Part shown: positions 21,320 through 29,624 of the stretch, piece by piece
Layout of the letters: every line of letters begins with the position of its first letter
How positions within the stretch are numbered: position 1 is the stretch's first letter
Assembly (NCBI GenBank): GCA_965226245.1
Contig: CBDDCL010000015.1
Coordinates: forward strand, 1,860,001 to 1,924,000
Reading direction: 5' to 3'
DNA length: 64,000 nt
Source of the DNA: CBDCYS01 sp965226245
GTDB taxonomy: Bacteria > Acidobacteriota > Terriglobia > Bryobacterales > UBA6623
The notes under the pieces: generated by a model
Seen by the model: the letters and a program-made list of their open reading frames with translations, nothing else
Told to the model about the DNA's origin: nothing
The model's database searches: none
Program-made: the position numbers and the translations under genes

Positions 21320-21950
21320 AGCAGTCCAAGTCTAGGGTAGCGAAGATAGATGCCGGGAACAAGCCTTCCCGCGAACTATCCTATCCTAGCACCAATGCTG
21401 TTCACTTACTGTAGAGCCTTTTGAGCCGCGAAGCGGCGCCGGATCGTAGCCCAAGGGTGGAGCGAAGCGGAACCCTGGGTCCGAAACCCCTCGAGGGAGA
21501 AGCCCCGCAAGCCGGAGCCCCGACCGTGAGGGAGGGGTTAGCCGCTTCGACGCGCGGAATCCAGCGGCGCTCACTCGTCCGCGATAGATACTAGCCCGGC
21601 GATTCTGAGGATCTTGTTCGCAGAAATGGCGGCACGAACAGAGCCGCGCCCGCAAGGGTGCGGTCGAGTCTGGCAGTGACCGCATTCCGGTGGTGGCCTG
21701 ACGCACTGACTACCCTCGACCGCACCCTTGCGGGCGCGGCTCTGTTCCCCACGAACGAAATTTCAAATATCTTTGGATAGGGTTTTGTCCCGTCTTTGTC
21801 GGGTGTCGCCCTTTTCCGGGCTCGTTTTTCGGACGGGTCTTTGGCGTGCTTCGGCCGTCAGGCGGTAGCCAAAAGACCAGTTGCCGAGCTCCCACCTCAC
21901 GACGGCCGCCAAGCCGCTACGAAACGCAGCCGCACTCGCAAAGTGAATCT
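21320..21950. repeat. Gene-free spacer with family F repeat and a 33-bp perfect inverted repeat
   Basis: No gene is supported. 21398-21600 contains CTGTTCACTTACTGTAGAGCC and following sequence resembling 59826-59880 (CTGTTCACTGAGAGCC...GGCGCGCCAGCGGCG). 21636-21668 and 21715-21747 are exact inverted copies (33 bp each) separated by 46 bp. Near 21838 a GTGCTTCGGCCGTCAGG matches an end of the MITE at 54187. Confidence 0.75.
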
Positions 21951-21964
21951 GTGCATCATTCAGG
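21951..21964 (+). mobile_element. Remnant of an IS1380-type end
   Basis: GTGCATCATTCAGG differs by one base from the right terminal repeat GTGCATAATTCAGG of the IS copies in this window. No matching left end or transposase is adjacent, so it is a solo relic, or chance. The call is tentative. Confidence 0.35.
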
Positions 21965-21997
21965 TTGCACAATTCCCGGGCAGGTAAAAGACACCGA

Positions 21998-22705
21998 TTA
22001 AATACTCTTCAGCAGTTGGCTGGCCTCGGTGTAACGCGGGAATCTTCGTTCCTCGGCCTTGAATTGTTTGGTATGTACGCAACGCCGCAGCGAGCGATAC
22101 TCCGCGGGATATTTTAGGTGCAGCATCTCGTGGTAGAGAATGTAGTCAACCAAGAAGTGGGGAATTGCAGCGGAATCGAACAGCTTGCTGATCACGATTA
22201 AGTTGTGGGCCGGGTCATAGTACCCCAGCGATCGGCGTGAGGCCCGGGGGCTCCAGCTAAGAACCGGCCGTGCGAGCTGTCCGTCAAAAAATCGCCGATT
22301 CAGACCGTCGAAGAGTTCGTCCAAATCGTAAAAACTACCTTTGGGGGATCGTTGCGGCTTCCTCCCGCGAGCCTGCCGGACTAACAAGGCCTTGCACCTC
22401 ACGTCGGCTCGGTTCACGTAATCCCGGTAGCTGCGGTCATGCTTTGCAGGCACCGGCTTGCGGTACAGCTTGCAGAGCAGGATGTAACTCAGCGCCTCAA
22501 GGACCGATGGCGGCCCTTTTTCCAATAGGTCCGACAGTTTGACGGTGATGTGGGCGCGTTCAGCGTCTATTGAGATCTTGCTGTCGAGGTTGGCGTAGGG
22601 GTGGAAGCCGATTGAGAACCGGGGCAGGCGGGTCCGCGGTTTGAGTTCGCGGAAGACCCTCTCATATACGCTATCGAGGGCCTCGAACAGCAACATCTGA
22701 GTCAT
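21998..22705 (-). CDS. SprT-like/M48-type zinc metallopeptidase
   Basis: About 235 residues from ATG 22705 (TTG 22720 is an alternative). Near the C-terminus the zinc-binding HEMLH motif (about residues 192-196) sits in YILYHEMLHLKYP, with a later His in CVHTKQFKAEERRFP. Together with LNRRFFDGQLARPVLSWSP and RRSLGYYDPAHNLIVIS this matches SprT-like/YgjP-like predicted peptidases. No signal peptide, so it is cytoplasmic. IS copy 3 ends 28 bases upstream of the ATG and has probably replaced the native promoter; a TACAAT lies exactly at the junction. Confidence 0.8.
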   Translation of the reverse strand: MTQMLLFEALDSVYERVFRELKPRTRLPRFSIGFHPYANLDSKISIDAERAHITVKLSDLLEKGPPSVLEALSYILLCKLYRKPVPAKHDRSYRDYVNRADVRCKALLVRQARGRKPQRSPKGSFYDLDELFDGLNRRFFDGQLARPVLSWSPRASRRSLGYYDPAHNLIVISKLFDSAAIPHFLVDYILYHEMLHLKYPAEYRSLRRCVHTKQFKAEERRFPRYTEASQLLKSI

Positions 22706-22732
22706 GATGTTCTGTTTCAATGTAGCATTGTA

Positions 22733-24477
22733 CCTGAATTATGCACAGGTTCGGCGTAGCCATCGCCGATGGAGTTGTGGCGGTAGCGGCAGTCGTGTCA
22801 ACTCAGTGATTTAGCAAGTCGTCTTTTCCGCGGTTTCCCTCCCGGTTTGAGCCGCCTCCCAATCCGGGCGGGCAAAAGCGGGCTCGCAAACGGCATGTTC
22901 CCAGTAGCTTGCAGCAAGTGCATAAAATTTTATGCATGGAGCACCTCTCAACGCAGCGCACCCTCCACCACCGGCGCGCAGCTCGATCCCGGCGGCGCCA
23001 TCGCCCGCAGCCGCCGCATCAGCCGCTCGAACAGGCCCTGCTCCTGGTACTGATCGCTGTAGCTGATGCCCGTTCTGCCGGCGTGCCGCCAGATCTTGGC
23101 CGCCACGAACAGAAAGCGCAGCCGCGCCGTCGCCAGGGTGGTGTGCCGCAGCTTCTCCGGGGTGGCGTCGGCTTCACGCTGGAACAGCAGCAGCCAGCAG
23201 TTGAGGTTGTAGGCCAGCATGACCAACTGAAAGTGATTGCGGTTGGTGTCAAAGCGGCGCGAAGGATGGGCCGCCAGCCCGGCATCGTTGTTGGCCTCCT
23301 TGATCAGGTTTTCCGCCCCGGCCCGCTGATCGACCTCCTCGGTTAAGCGCTGGTTGCAAACAACTGATATTGCTCCTCGGTTTCCGGCTCCTTTTCATAA
23401 CGCAGCGCGACAAAGCGGCAGGCCCTGCCCCAGCCTTGCGGCTGGCAGAGGAATTCGCACTCCGCCGCAGCGTCGCTGTGGGGCGAGGGCTTCCATTCCG
23501 CTTGCTGCAACTGCTCGACCAGTCGCCTGGTCTTGCGCGCCACGATGACGAACTGACAATGCGCTTGTTCGTAGGCTGCCACCGCTTCCCAGCAATAAAA
23601 GCCGGAATCGGCCCGCGCCAAGATCCGCTTCACACTGGCCGGCAAAGCCTGGAAAGCACTTTCGAGGTGCGCCGCGATCTCTTTGCCCGTGGGCCGGTCG
23701 CCATTGTGCAACCCGCCCATCAGGTATTCGCGCGTCTCGGCCAGGAAGGTCAGTATCGGCTGGTAGCTGCGCTTGCCCTTGTTCTTGGGGTTGTAGCTCT
23801 TGCGCCCGCCCATCTGCTGGCCGTAGAGGGTGTGCACGGTGGTGTCGGTGTCCAGCGTCACCGTGGTCAACCGCACGTTGGCCGCCGCCCAGGCTCGTTC
23901 GCGCAGTTGGCGCTGCATCGACAGGATCTGCCGCGCCACGTTGAGATGCAGCGAGGCCAGAAAGCGCCACAGCGTGGATTGCGGCGGCAGCCGCGTCACT
24001 TGCAAGATGCCGGTCAGGATGGGGTCGCGCGCGATGAAGCGGAGTTGGTTGAGCCGCGCAAAGCCGACATAGAGGCCCAGCACGAGGGCCAGCACAAACT
24101 GGTAGAGGCTCATCACACGGGTGATTCGTTTGACGCTGAGGGTTTGTTCCAGCAGCTCTTGGAAGCCGAGTTTTTCGAGCAGGGTGGCGACCGGCAGCAG
24201 GCCGCCGTAGGGAGTCAGATTCTTGCCGCGGAAGTGATAGGGCGTGGAAGCCCCGATTTTATTGGGCTGCGGAGCCGTCGCGCCGCGGCCTTGTTTGGCG
24301 GGGTTTTTGGAGCTATGCTGTTTTCGCTTGGTAACCATTTGGGTGACCTCCTTGGGGTTGGCTGGCGAAGCTGAAATCTTTGCCAGCCTACCTTATTACC
24401 CCATGTTTTCGGGGGTCCCCCAATGGTCCCTCGCAGCTCAGCCCTCCTCAGGTGCACCCCGCAGTGCATAATTCAGG
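22733..24477 (-). mobile_element. IS1380-family insertion sequence, copy 3, decayed (1745 bp)
   Basis: The same CCTGAATTATGCAC ends are present, but the element is 53 bp shorter than the other two copies and has many scattered substitutions. The flanks read TTGTA on the left and TTGAT on the right, so no 5-bp duplication remains. Together with the truncated parD at the right side, this suggests an adjacent deletion or recombination after insertion. It is clearly the oldest of the three copies. Confidence 0.92.
22948..24338 (-). pseudogene. IS1380-family transposase, inactivated
   Basis: The frame runs from ATG 24338 for 331 codons, nearly identical to the intact transposases, then stops at 23343 after QLFATSA. 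About 50 bases that encode roughly residues 332-357 are replaced by a short unrelated stretch near 23325-23345. The remaining C-terminus, including the GAENLIKEANND Glu motif and the end ...VVEGALR, lies in another frame down to 22948. Without the catalytic Glu the product should be inactive, though the ends might still be moved by copies 1 or 2. Confidence 0.9.
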
Positions 24478-24740
24478 TTGATATCGAGGAACTCGTCAAG
24501 CGAAAGGTCGACAGCGGGGCATACCGCTCGGCCAGCGACGTCGTCCGTGATGCCTTGGAGCTTCTCGAAAAGCGGGACGTAAGAAAGCTAGATGCGCTCC
24601 GACAGGACATTCAGCATGCCGTCGATCAAGTCGAACGCGGTGAGTTCACGGAATACGAGACAGACCGGTTGAACGAACTGTTCGAGAAGGTTGCGACGGA
24701 GGGAAAGAAGAGGCTTAACTCAACGCCGAAACCTGGTTAA
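24478..24740 (+). pseudogene. ParD-type antitoxin, N-terminus removed by IS copy 3
   Basis: The sequence begins at the IS end with VDIEELVKRKVDSG, then AYRSASDVVRDALELLEKRD, the helix-turn-helix part of a ribbon-helix-helix ParD protein. The N-terminal beta strand that contacts DNA (about 8-10 residues in the family) is missing. The open frame continues backward into the IS as far as 24423, so a fused product with an IS-encoded leader is possible. The stop overlaps the parE start by one base (TAATG), as in normal parDE operons. Toxin neutralisation by the C-terminal part may survive while autorepression is lost. Confidence 0.75.
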
Positions 24741-25030
24741 TGGCCAAACTCAGCGTATCCAAGGACGCCGAATCCGACCTCATCGAAATCTGGTATTACA
24801 TCGCTCGAGACAGCCTCTTCAGTGCTGGCTGTCTCAATAAGCTGCTTTACGAAAAGTTCCACACGCTGGCTGCCAATCCGGGTATCGGCAGATCACGCCC
24901 GCAACTCGGTCCGCAGGTTCGCAGCTTTCCGATTGGCCGCTACGTGATCTACCATCGCCCTATTGGATCTCTATGCGTCATTCTGCGGGTTATCCACGGT
25001 GCTCGGGACGTCGCGGACCTTGCGCTTTGA
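24740..25030 (+). CDS. ParE family toxin
   Basis: 96 residues of the RelE/ParE fold: KLSVSKDAESDLIEIWYYIA at the N-terminus, then LAANPGIGRSRPQLG, RSFPIGRYVIYHRP and a final strand ILRVIHGARDVADL, all standard landmarks. Family members poison gyrase or, in the RelE branch, mRNA. Coupled by one base to the damaged parD upstream. The toxin frame itself looks intact. Confidence 0.88.
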   Translation: MAKLSVSKDAESDLIEIWYYIARDSLFSAGCLNKLLYEKFHTLAANPGIGRSRPQLGPQVRSFPIGRYVIYHRPIGSLCVILRVIHGARDVADLAL

Positions 25031-25114
25031 ATAGCGGCGGCATTGGTGTGAACTTTGAGCTCACCCGCGATGGATCGCTCACCCAGTTCGCCCTGAAATC
25101 GTTCTCAACCACTT

Positions 25115-25333
25115 CTACCGGCCGGGCTTCTCCGCCCGGTAGCGGAACAGGATCGTGTTGGCCAACTCCAGATCCTCGGTCCAGATGAACTGCACGCCCT
25201 CGAAATCATAATCGTGGTAGACGCGGTTGGGGCGAACTTCTTCCTTTGTAAACTCGCCGTAGCGCGGGCGATTCGGTCCGTCTCGCGGCCTACGGCGTGA
25301 ACCGTTGGGCGATGGGGAAGCGGCGGCCGACAC
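25115..25333 (-). CDS. Possible short protein or fragment downstream of nadE
   Basis: A 72-codon frame overlaps the 3' end of nadE by about 44 bases. The part outside nadE has protein-like content (VYHDYDFEGVQFIWTEDLELA, then NTILFRYR). I do not recognise it, and no ribosome-binding site is evident. It may be a gene fragment. Confidence 0.22.
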   Translation of the reverse strand: MSAAASPSPNGSRRRPRDGPNRPRYGEFTKEEVRPNRVYHDYDFEGVQFIWTEDLELANTILFRYRAEKPGR

Positions 25334-26939
25334 CGAAGGCTTTGGAAGTCACGCGCAAGCCCGGCGCGGCTTGCTTGCGTTTGTATTCATTGCGGTCTAC
25401 CTTTTGTGTAATATTGCGGACCAGCTCTTCCGGCAACCTTAAATCCCGGGCGATTGCGGCGGGGTCTTGATACTCCTCGACGTAGGCTTTCAGGATCGGG
25501 TCAAGCACTTCGTATTCGGGCAGCGAGTCGGTGTCTTTTTGGCCGGGCCGCAGCTCAGCCGATGGCGGTTTCGTGAAAACGCTTTCAGGGATGGCATCGG
25601 GATGCCGCCGGTTGCCCACCCGGCCGAGCTGGTAGACGAGCGTCTTGGGAACGTCACTTATCACCGCGAGCCCCCCGCACATGTCGCCGTAAAGAGTGCA
25701 ATAGCCGACGGCCAGCTCGCTCTTATTCCCGGTCGTCAGCACCAATGATCCGAACTTGTTGGAGAGCGCCATGAGCGCGTCGCCGCGCAGGCGGGCTTGC
25801 AGGTTTTCCTCGGTAACGTCGCGGTTCATTCCTTCAAAAATGGGAGCCAGAGTTCGATCGAACGCTGCGAATATTTCGTTGATGCTCACGATCTCGAACT
25901 GGATTCCCAATTTCCCGGCCAAGTGCCGGGCGTCCGTGACGCTGCCCTCGGAGGAAAAAGGTCCGGGCATGGCGACGCCGATCATATTCTCAGCGCCAAT
26001 GGCGTCGGCGCCGATCAAGGCAGTCACCGAGGAGTCGATTCCGCCGCTGAGCCCGACGATGACCTTGCCGAAGCCGCATTTGCGGACATAATCTCGCGTG
26101 CCAACCACGAGGCCTTCGTAGACGACCTCGCATTCGTCTTGCATTTGCTCGTGCCGGTCGCCCTGTCCTGTCGCGGTGTCGTAGAAGATCAGGTCGGGCT
26201 CAAAGGTCTTGGCTTGCGCGCAAACGCAGCCGTCGGCAGCGATGACGAAACTCGATCCGTCGAAGACGAGCTGGTCGTTGCCGCCAACCTGGTTCACCAT
26301 CGCGATCGGAACTTGAAGGCGGCGTGCGATCGCCCGAAGCATCTCGAGGCGCACCTTGCGCTTGCCCATGTGATAAGGCGAGGAGGCGATGTTGATCAGG
26401 ATGTCCATGCCTTGGGAGGCCAGTTCCTCCACCGGGTCGCGCTGGTAGAGTTCGCGGTCCCAGAACTGTTTATCGTTCCAAACGTCCTCGCAGATGGTGA
26501 TCGCCAGGCGCGAGCCGCGGGCTTCGTGGACGGACTGGTTTTTCGCCGGCTCAAAGTAGCGCCACTCGTCGAAGACGTCGTAGGTCGGCAGCAGCATCTT
26601 TCGCTGCCGGAAGGTGACGTTTCCTTGGGACAAATAAGCGGCGCAGTTAGCAGCTCTCTGCGGTCCTTTGCGGTCGGCGTGCCCCGCGTAGCCACAAATG
26701 ACGTCGATGCCGAGTGTCGACGTCTCGGCCGCCAGCCGCCGCAATTCGGACTCGCTTCGCTCGCGGTAGGCGCGGACCTCGACCAGGTCTTGTGGAGGGT
26801 AGCCGCCGAGCGAGAGTTCCGGGAAGGCGATCAGCGAGGCGCCGGCTTGGGCGGCGCGCCGGGCGGCGCTGGCCATGAGGTCCACATTGCCCGAGAAATC
26901 GCCTACGGTGGGATTGATCTGACCGAGGGCGAGCTTCAT
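25290..26939 (-). CDS. nadE: Glutamine-dependent NAD+ synthetase
   Basis: 549 residues with both expected domains. The N-terminal nitrilase-type glutaminase has its Glu in AFPELSLGGYPPQD, Lys in RQRKMLLPTYDVFDEW and Cys in ITICEDVW. The C-terminal synthetase carries the ATP-binding loop in GLSGGIDSSVTALIGADA, plus TTGNKSELAVGYCTLYGD and the C-terminal KRKQA motif. It amidates deamido-NAD+ to NAD+ using glutamine and ATP in the cytoplasm. It is the last gene of a minus-strand run after the ErpA-type and methyltransferase genes. A nicotinate-nucleotide adenylyltransferase that would make its substrate is at 54500. Confidence 0.96.
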   Translation of the reverse strand: MKLALGQINPTVGDFSGNVDLMASAARRAAQAGASLIAFPELSLGGYPPQDLVEVRAYRERSESELRRLAAETSTLGIDVICGYAGHADRKGPQRAANCAAYLSQGNVTFRQRKMLLPTYDVFDEWRYFEPAKNQSVHEARGSRLAITICEDVWNDKQFWDRELYQRDPVEELASQGMDILINIASSPYHMGKRKVRLEMLRAIARRLQVPIAMVNQVGGNDQLVFDGSSFVIAADGCVCAQAKTFEPDLIFYDTATGQGDRHEQMQDECEVVYEGLVVGTRDYVRKCGFGKVIVGLSGGIDSSVTALIGADAIGAENMIGVAMPGPFSSEGSVTDARHLAGKLGIQFEIVSINEIFAAFDRTLAPIFEGMNRDVTEENLQARLRGDALMALSNKFGSLVLTTGNKSELAVGYCTLYGDMCGGLAVISDVPKTLVYQLGRVGNRRHPDAIPESVFTKPPSAELRPGQKDTDSLPEYEVLDPILKAYVEEYQDPAAIARDLRLPEELVRNITQKVDRNEYKRKQAAPGLRVTSKAFGVGRRFPIAQRFTP

Positions 26940-26948
26940 CGTGCTGTA

Positions 26949-27602
26949 TCAGGGGGACGCTTTGGGAGCGGCTGTTTCCGGCGCCGGCCCTTCCCGCGAG
27001 GGGTGTTTCTGGGCAACGAGGGCCGCGGTTCCCCGGCCCTCCCACTCTTCTTCGTAGCGTAACACGCGAAATCCCGCGAAGACCCGCAGCAACTCGTTGT
27101 GCTCGAGCATGTGCACGCGATGGCGCGGGCGGCCGGGATAGCGGAGCTGGTCGGCCGAGTAGGTCTTGTAGACGACCAGCCCGCCGGGACGAAGGCAGTG
27201 CCGCAGGGCATCGAACAGTGGCCGGTGGAGATAGAAGAAGACAGTGACCAGGTGGTAAGCCTCGTTGCCTAAATCTATTTGTTCCGCCTCTAAGTCCTTC
27301 TCGATGCAGCGGATGGGCACGTCTTCGGCTACGGCAAGTTCACTAACGCGTACGAGTGCCTGGGAGGAAAAATCCGCCGCCGTCACCGCAAAACCCGCCT
27401 TGGCCAAATAGACCGCGTGACGGCCGGCTCCACAGGCCACGTCAAGAGCTGGCAGGCCGGCCGGGGAAGCGCCTTGCGAATCGCTCTCCCAGCCCGGCAA
27501 CAAAGGCCAATAGTTGCTGGAGGTCAGCAGAAATGGGTCGGGAGTTGAGCTAACGTGGTCACCGCGACGGAAGCGGTCGTCCCACTTCGCGGAAGAAGGC
27601 AT
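26949..27602 (-). CDS. Class I SAM-dependent methyltransferase
   Basis: 217 residues from ATG 27602; the frame is open 37 codons further, but those are basic and unlike the family. SAM-binding motif I is ALDVACGAGRHAVYLAKAG, followed by VTAADFSSQALVRV. LRPGGLVVYKTYS is the post-I strand typical of TehB/UbiE-like enzymes. Small size and absence of an extra domain leave the substrate open. It ends 9 bases before nadE, so the two are probably one operon. Confidence 0.85.
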   Translation of the reverse strand: MPSSAKWDDRFRRGDHVSSTPDPFLLTSSNYWPLLPGWESDSQGASPAGLPALDVACGAGRHAVYLAKAGFAVTAADFSSQALVRVSELAVAEDVPIRCIEKDLEAEQIDLGNEAYHLVTVFFYLHRPLFDALRHCLRPGGLVVYKTYSADQLRYPGRPRHRVHMLEHNELLRVFAGFRVLRYEEEWEGRGTAALVAQKHPSREGPAPETAAPKASP

Positions 27603-27682
27603 GCGGGTTGGAACGGCGCGGACAGGCCGGCCGCGCCGCGTGAATTCTGATTTGCCCGGTCGCCCGCGCCCGCCGGGGGCGG

Positions 27683-28009
27683 TTAGGCGCTGAACGAGCT
27701 GCCGCAGCCGCAAGTGGACTTCACGTCCGGGTTGTCGAACTTGAATCCGGCTCCCTCCATCGTCTCGACGTAGTCAATTCTGACTTCGTTGAGATAGAGC
27801 AAGCTAGCCTGGTCGACAAGCACTTTGAGGCCGCCGTCAAACTCGTAGGACTTATCCAGCGGCATCTGGCCGCTCTCAAAGGCCATCGAGTACTGGAAGC
27901 CCGAACAGCCTCCGCCCACAACAGAGACGCGAAGCGCTTCAGGCTTCGGGTCCTGCTGCGCCATGATTTCGTTGACTTTGCTGATCGCTTCCTCAGTCAT
28001 CTGCATCAT
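27683..28009 (-). CDS. erpA: HesB/IscA-type iron-sulfur carrier (ErpA-like)
   Basis: 108 residues. Three conserved cysteines are in place: GGGCSGFQY (about Cys35) and the C-terminal CGCGSSF pair. The spacing and the length are those of A-type Fe-S carriers, which pass [2Fe-2S]/[4Fe-4S] clusters to apoproteins. AGGAGA precedes the start at 28009. ErpA, IscA and SufA cannot be told apart reliably from this sequence, so the symbol is provisional. The frame is followed on the same strand by a methyltransferase and nadE. Confidence 0.85.
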   Translation of the reverse strand: MMQMTEEAISKVNEIMAQQDPKPEALRVSVVGGGCSGFQYSMAFESGQMPLDKSYEFDGGLKVLVDQASLLYLNEVRIDYVETMEGAGFKFDNPDVKSTCGCGSSFSA

Positions 28010-28133
28010 TGTTCTAGTTCTCCTAACTGCCTTTGTCTCACTTTACCACACAGTTGATTATACCTGTGAGGCGGCTGGAGGTTCCACCCCGGGATTCGAC
28101 ATGTTCGCGCGGCAGAGGCGTTGATCGGGATGA

Positions 28134-28505
28134 GTGACCCGTCTTGCGTTCTGGGCTCTGGAAACCACTCTCATTCAGCTCGCGCAACATAGGGGACGAG
28201 ATGCCACGCCAGCCTCTGGGGGAAGGGCCTACGGCCGTTTTCGGAGACGGTTCGGATTGGCGGTTCTGCTCGTTTTCGCGGCGGGGCCAGTAAGTGCTTC
28301 AGTGTTGGTCGTGCGGATCTTTCAAATGGAAAGGGGCCGTCCGTCTCCGCTGGGCAAGGTGACCGTCATCGCCCGTGCGCCGGATACCAAGGAGATTCTC
28401 GCGACTGCGAGGACCGATGATAGGGAAGGCCGGATTTCCGCTTGTCGAGGCAAAGTGACGTTTTCGCGACCGCTTCGGAGGCTTTCGGAGCACTATGTAC
28501 GTTAA
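28134..28505 (+). CDS. Doubtful small protein, possible truncated exported protein
   Basis: A frame of 123 codons with a hydrophobic stretch (FGLAVLLVFAAGPVSASVLVV) followed by a beta-rich segment (SPLGKVTVIARAPDTKEI, then LATARTD) that looks like the first strands of a carboxypeptidase-regulatory-like (CarboxypepD_reg) domain. It ends abruptly. Possibly the 5' relic of a larger exported protein. Confidence 0.3.
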   Translation: MTRLAFWALETTLIQLAQHRGRDATPASGGRAYGRFRRRFGLAVLLVFAAGPVSASVLVVRIFQMERGRPSPLGKVTVIARAPDTKEILATARTDDREGRISACRGKVTFSRPLRRLSEHYVR

Positions 28506-28942
28506 CGCTCGACTTGGGGCCGCTCTGCGCTGATTTTGAGGGGCAGTAATAAGTCATTTTGTTTCAGTGATTTGAGTCTACTCATTGCAGTATTCTACAG
28601 GAAATTTCATGATATAGAGATTTTTGGCCTGGCACGGCGCAGTTGGCCTTCTCGCCGTTTTTGCGTGATGACTTGTTGTTCGATCGATTTATCCCCCTAT
28701 CAGCATAGCGGATCAATTGCGGTTGTCAATCTCTGAGCGGGTAAACTTGTTGAAAACACAGGGCATACTCTTCTTGGAGCTGTTTACTGGTCCATGGCGT
28801 TTGGCCAGAACGGGATGCGAGGTTGCAGTCTTGAGGTTTGGTTGGGGTGGCGCGTATAGCCGAAGGACAACTGCTGCACCCTGTGAGCCGGGCGGTGCGA
28901 GTCGAGCGAGTGCCTCAAAGCACCAGCCGTGTACCGGTGGTT
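28506..28942. repeat. Gene-free spacer with family D repeat
   Basis: 28545-28640 is AT-rich and shares TTTTGTTTCAGTGA, GCAG..TTCT.CAG.AAAT and ATGATAT.GAG.TTTT with 61560-61650; its start also resembles the reverse complement of the block at 12060 and 40140. No gene is supported in the remaining bases to 28942. Confidence 0.5.
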
Positions 28943-29284
28943 CTACGACAGCGCTGCTTCGCCTCTCTCCTCGTTGCGGATGCGAATAGCTTCCTCAAGG
29001 GGATAAATAAAGATTTTGCCGTCGCCGATCTTTCCGGTACGGGCTGCCTCGACTAGGGTTGTAACGGTTTCGTTAAGCCGAGAATCTGGGATCACAATCT
29101 CCACTTTCACCTTGGGCAGCAGGTCGACCTCGTATTCCTGGCCACGGTAAACCTCTTTGTGTCCTTTCTGTCGTCCGTGACCGCGCACGTCGAAGACGGT
29201 CATGCCTCCCACGCCCATCGTCTCAAGTGCCTCTCTGACATCCTGCAACTTGTGGGGCTGGATGATGGCTTCAATCCTTTTCAT
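28943..29284 (-). CDS. glnB: Nitrogen regulatory protein P-II
   Basis: 113 residues, the standard PII length. The T-loop is GRQKGHKEVYRGQEYEVDLLPK with Tyr51, the uridylylation site, and Lys/Arg residues for ATP and 2-oxoglutarate binding. The signature ends with TGKIGDGKIFIYPLEEAIRIR. PII trimers sense 2-oxoglutarate and ATP/ADP and control glutamine synthetase, ammonium channels and other partners. Neither amtB nor glnA is adjacent, so glnB and glnK cannot be separated by context. The C-terminus is slightly longer than usual by a few residues (GEAALS). Confidence 0.95.
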   Translation of the reverse strand: MKRIEAIIQPHKLQDVREALETMGVGGMTVFDVRGHGRQKGHKEVYRGQEYEVDLLPKVKVEIVIPDSRLNETVTTLVEAARTGKIGDGKIFIYPLEEAIRIRNEERGEAALS

Positions 29285-29437
29285 GGCCTACACTCCGTTG
29301 CCATTAGGCTCCCTACCTATAGGCCTCTTCTCATACAGAACAGATCCGGTACCCTTCGGGTTGCCCCAGCTACATGCGAAACACCCCTGGAATGCCCCAA
29401 GCCAATGGTGCGGGTCAGCGGGCGAGGGCATGGTACC

Positions 29438-29599
29438 CGCCGCGCGCGTAAATTCGTAGTGACTGACCACGGTGGGTTGGGGCAACTTCACTTGGATTCT
29501 TCGCCACTTGCCTTCCGTGCCTTCGCTAAAGGGATAGTAGCCGATCATATACTGGTGGTGCCGTGTCTCGCCGACCTTGGCAACCGCCTCTTTCAACTT
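29438..29599 (-). pseudogene. Remnant of a VWFA-related protein C-terminus
   Basis: About 54 codons read KLKEAVAKVGETRHHQYMIG, then YYPFSEGTEGKWRRIQVKL. This matches the end of the VWFA-related proteins abundant in acidobacteria, where a strand QY.LGYYP.N...DGK.R.I.VK closes the domain. The rest of the protein is missing and the fragment abuts the 3' end of the PPC-domain gene. A relic; recognition is by motif only. Confidence 0.5.
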
Positions 29600-29624
29600 T
29601 TTCTGACGCCCCACGCCCCGCCCG

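Noticed and set aside
25797..27062. A 421-codon plus-strand frame opposite nadE
   Set aside because: Antisense to a complete NAD synthetase; no motif or start signal.
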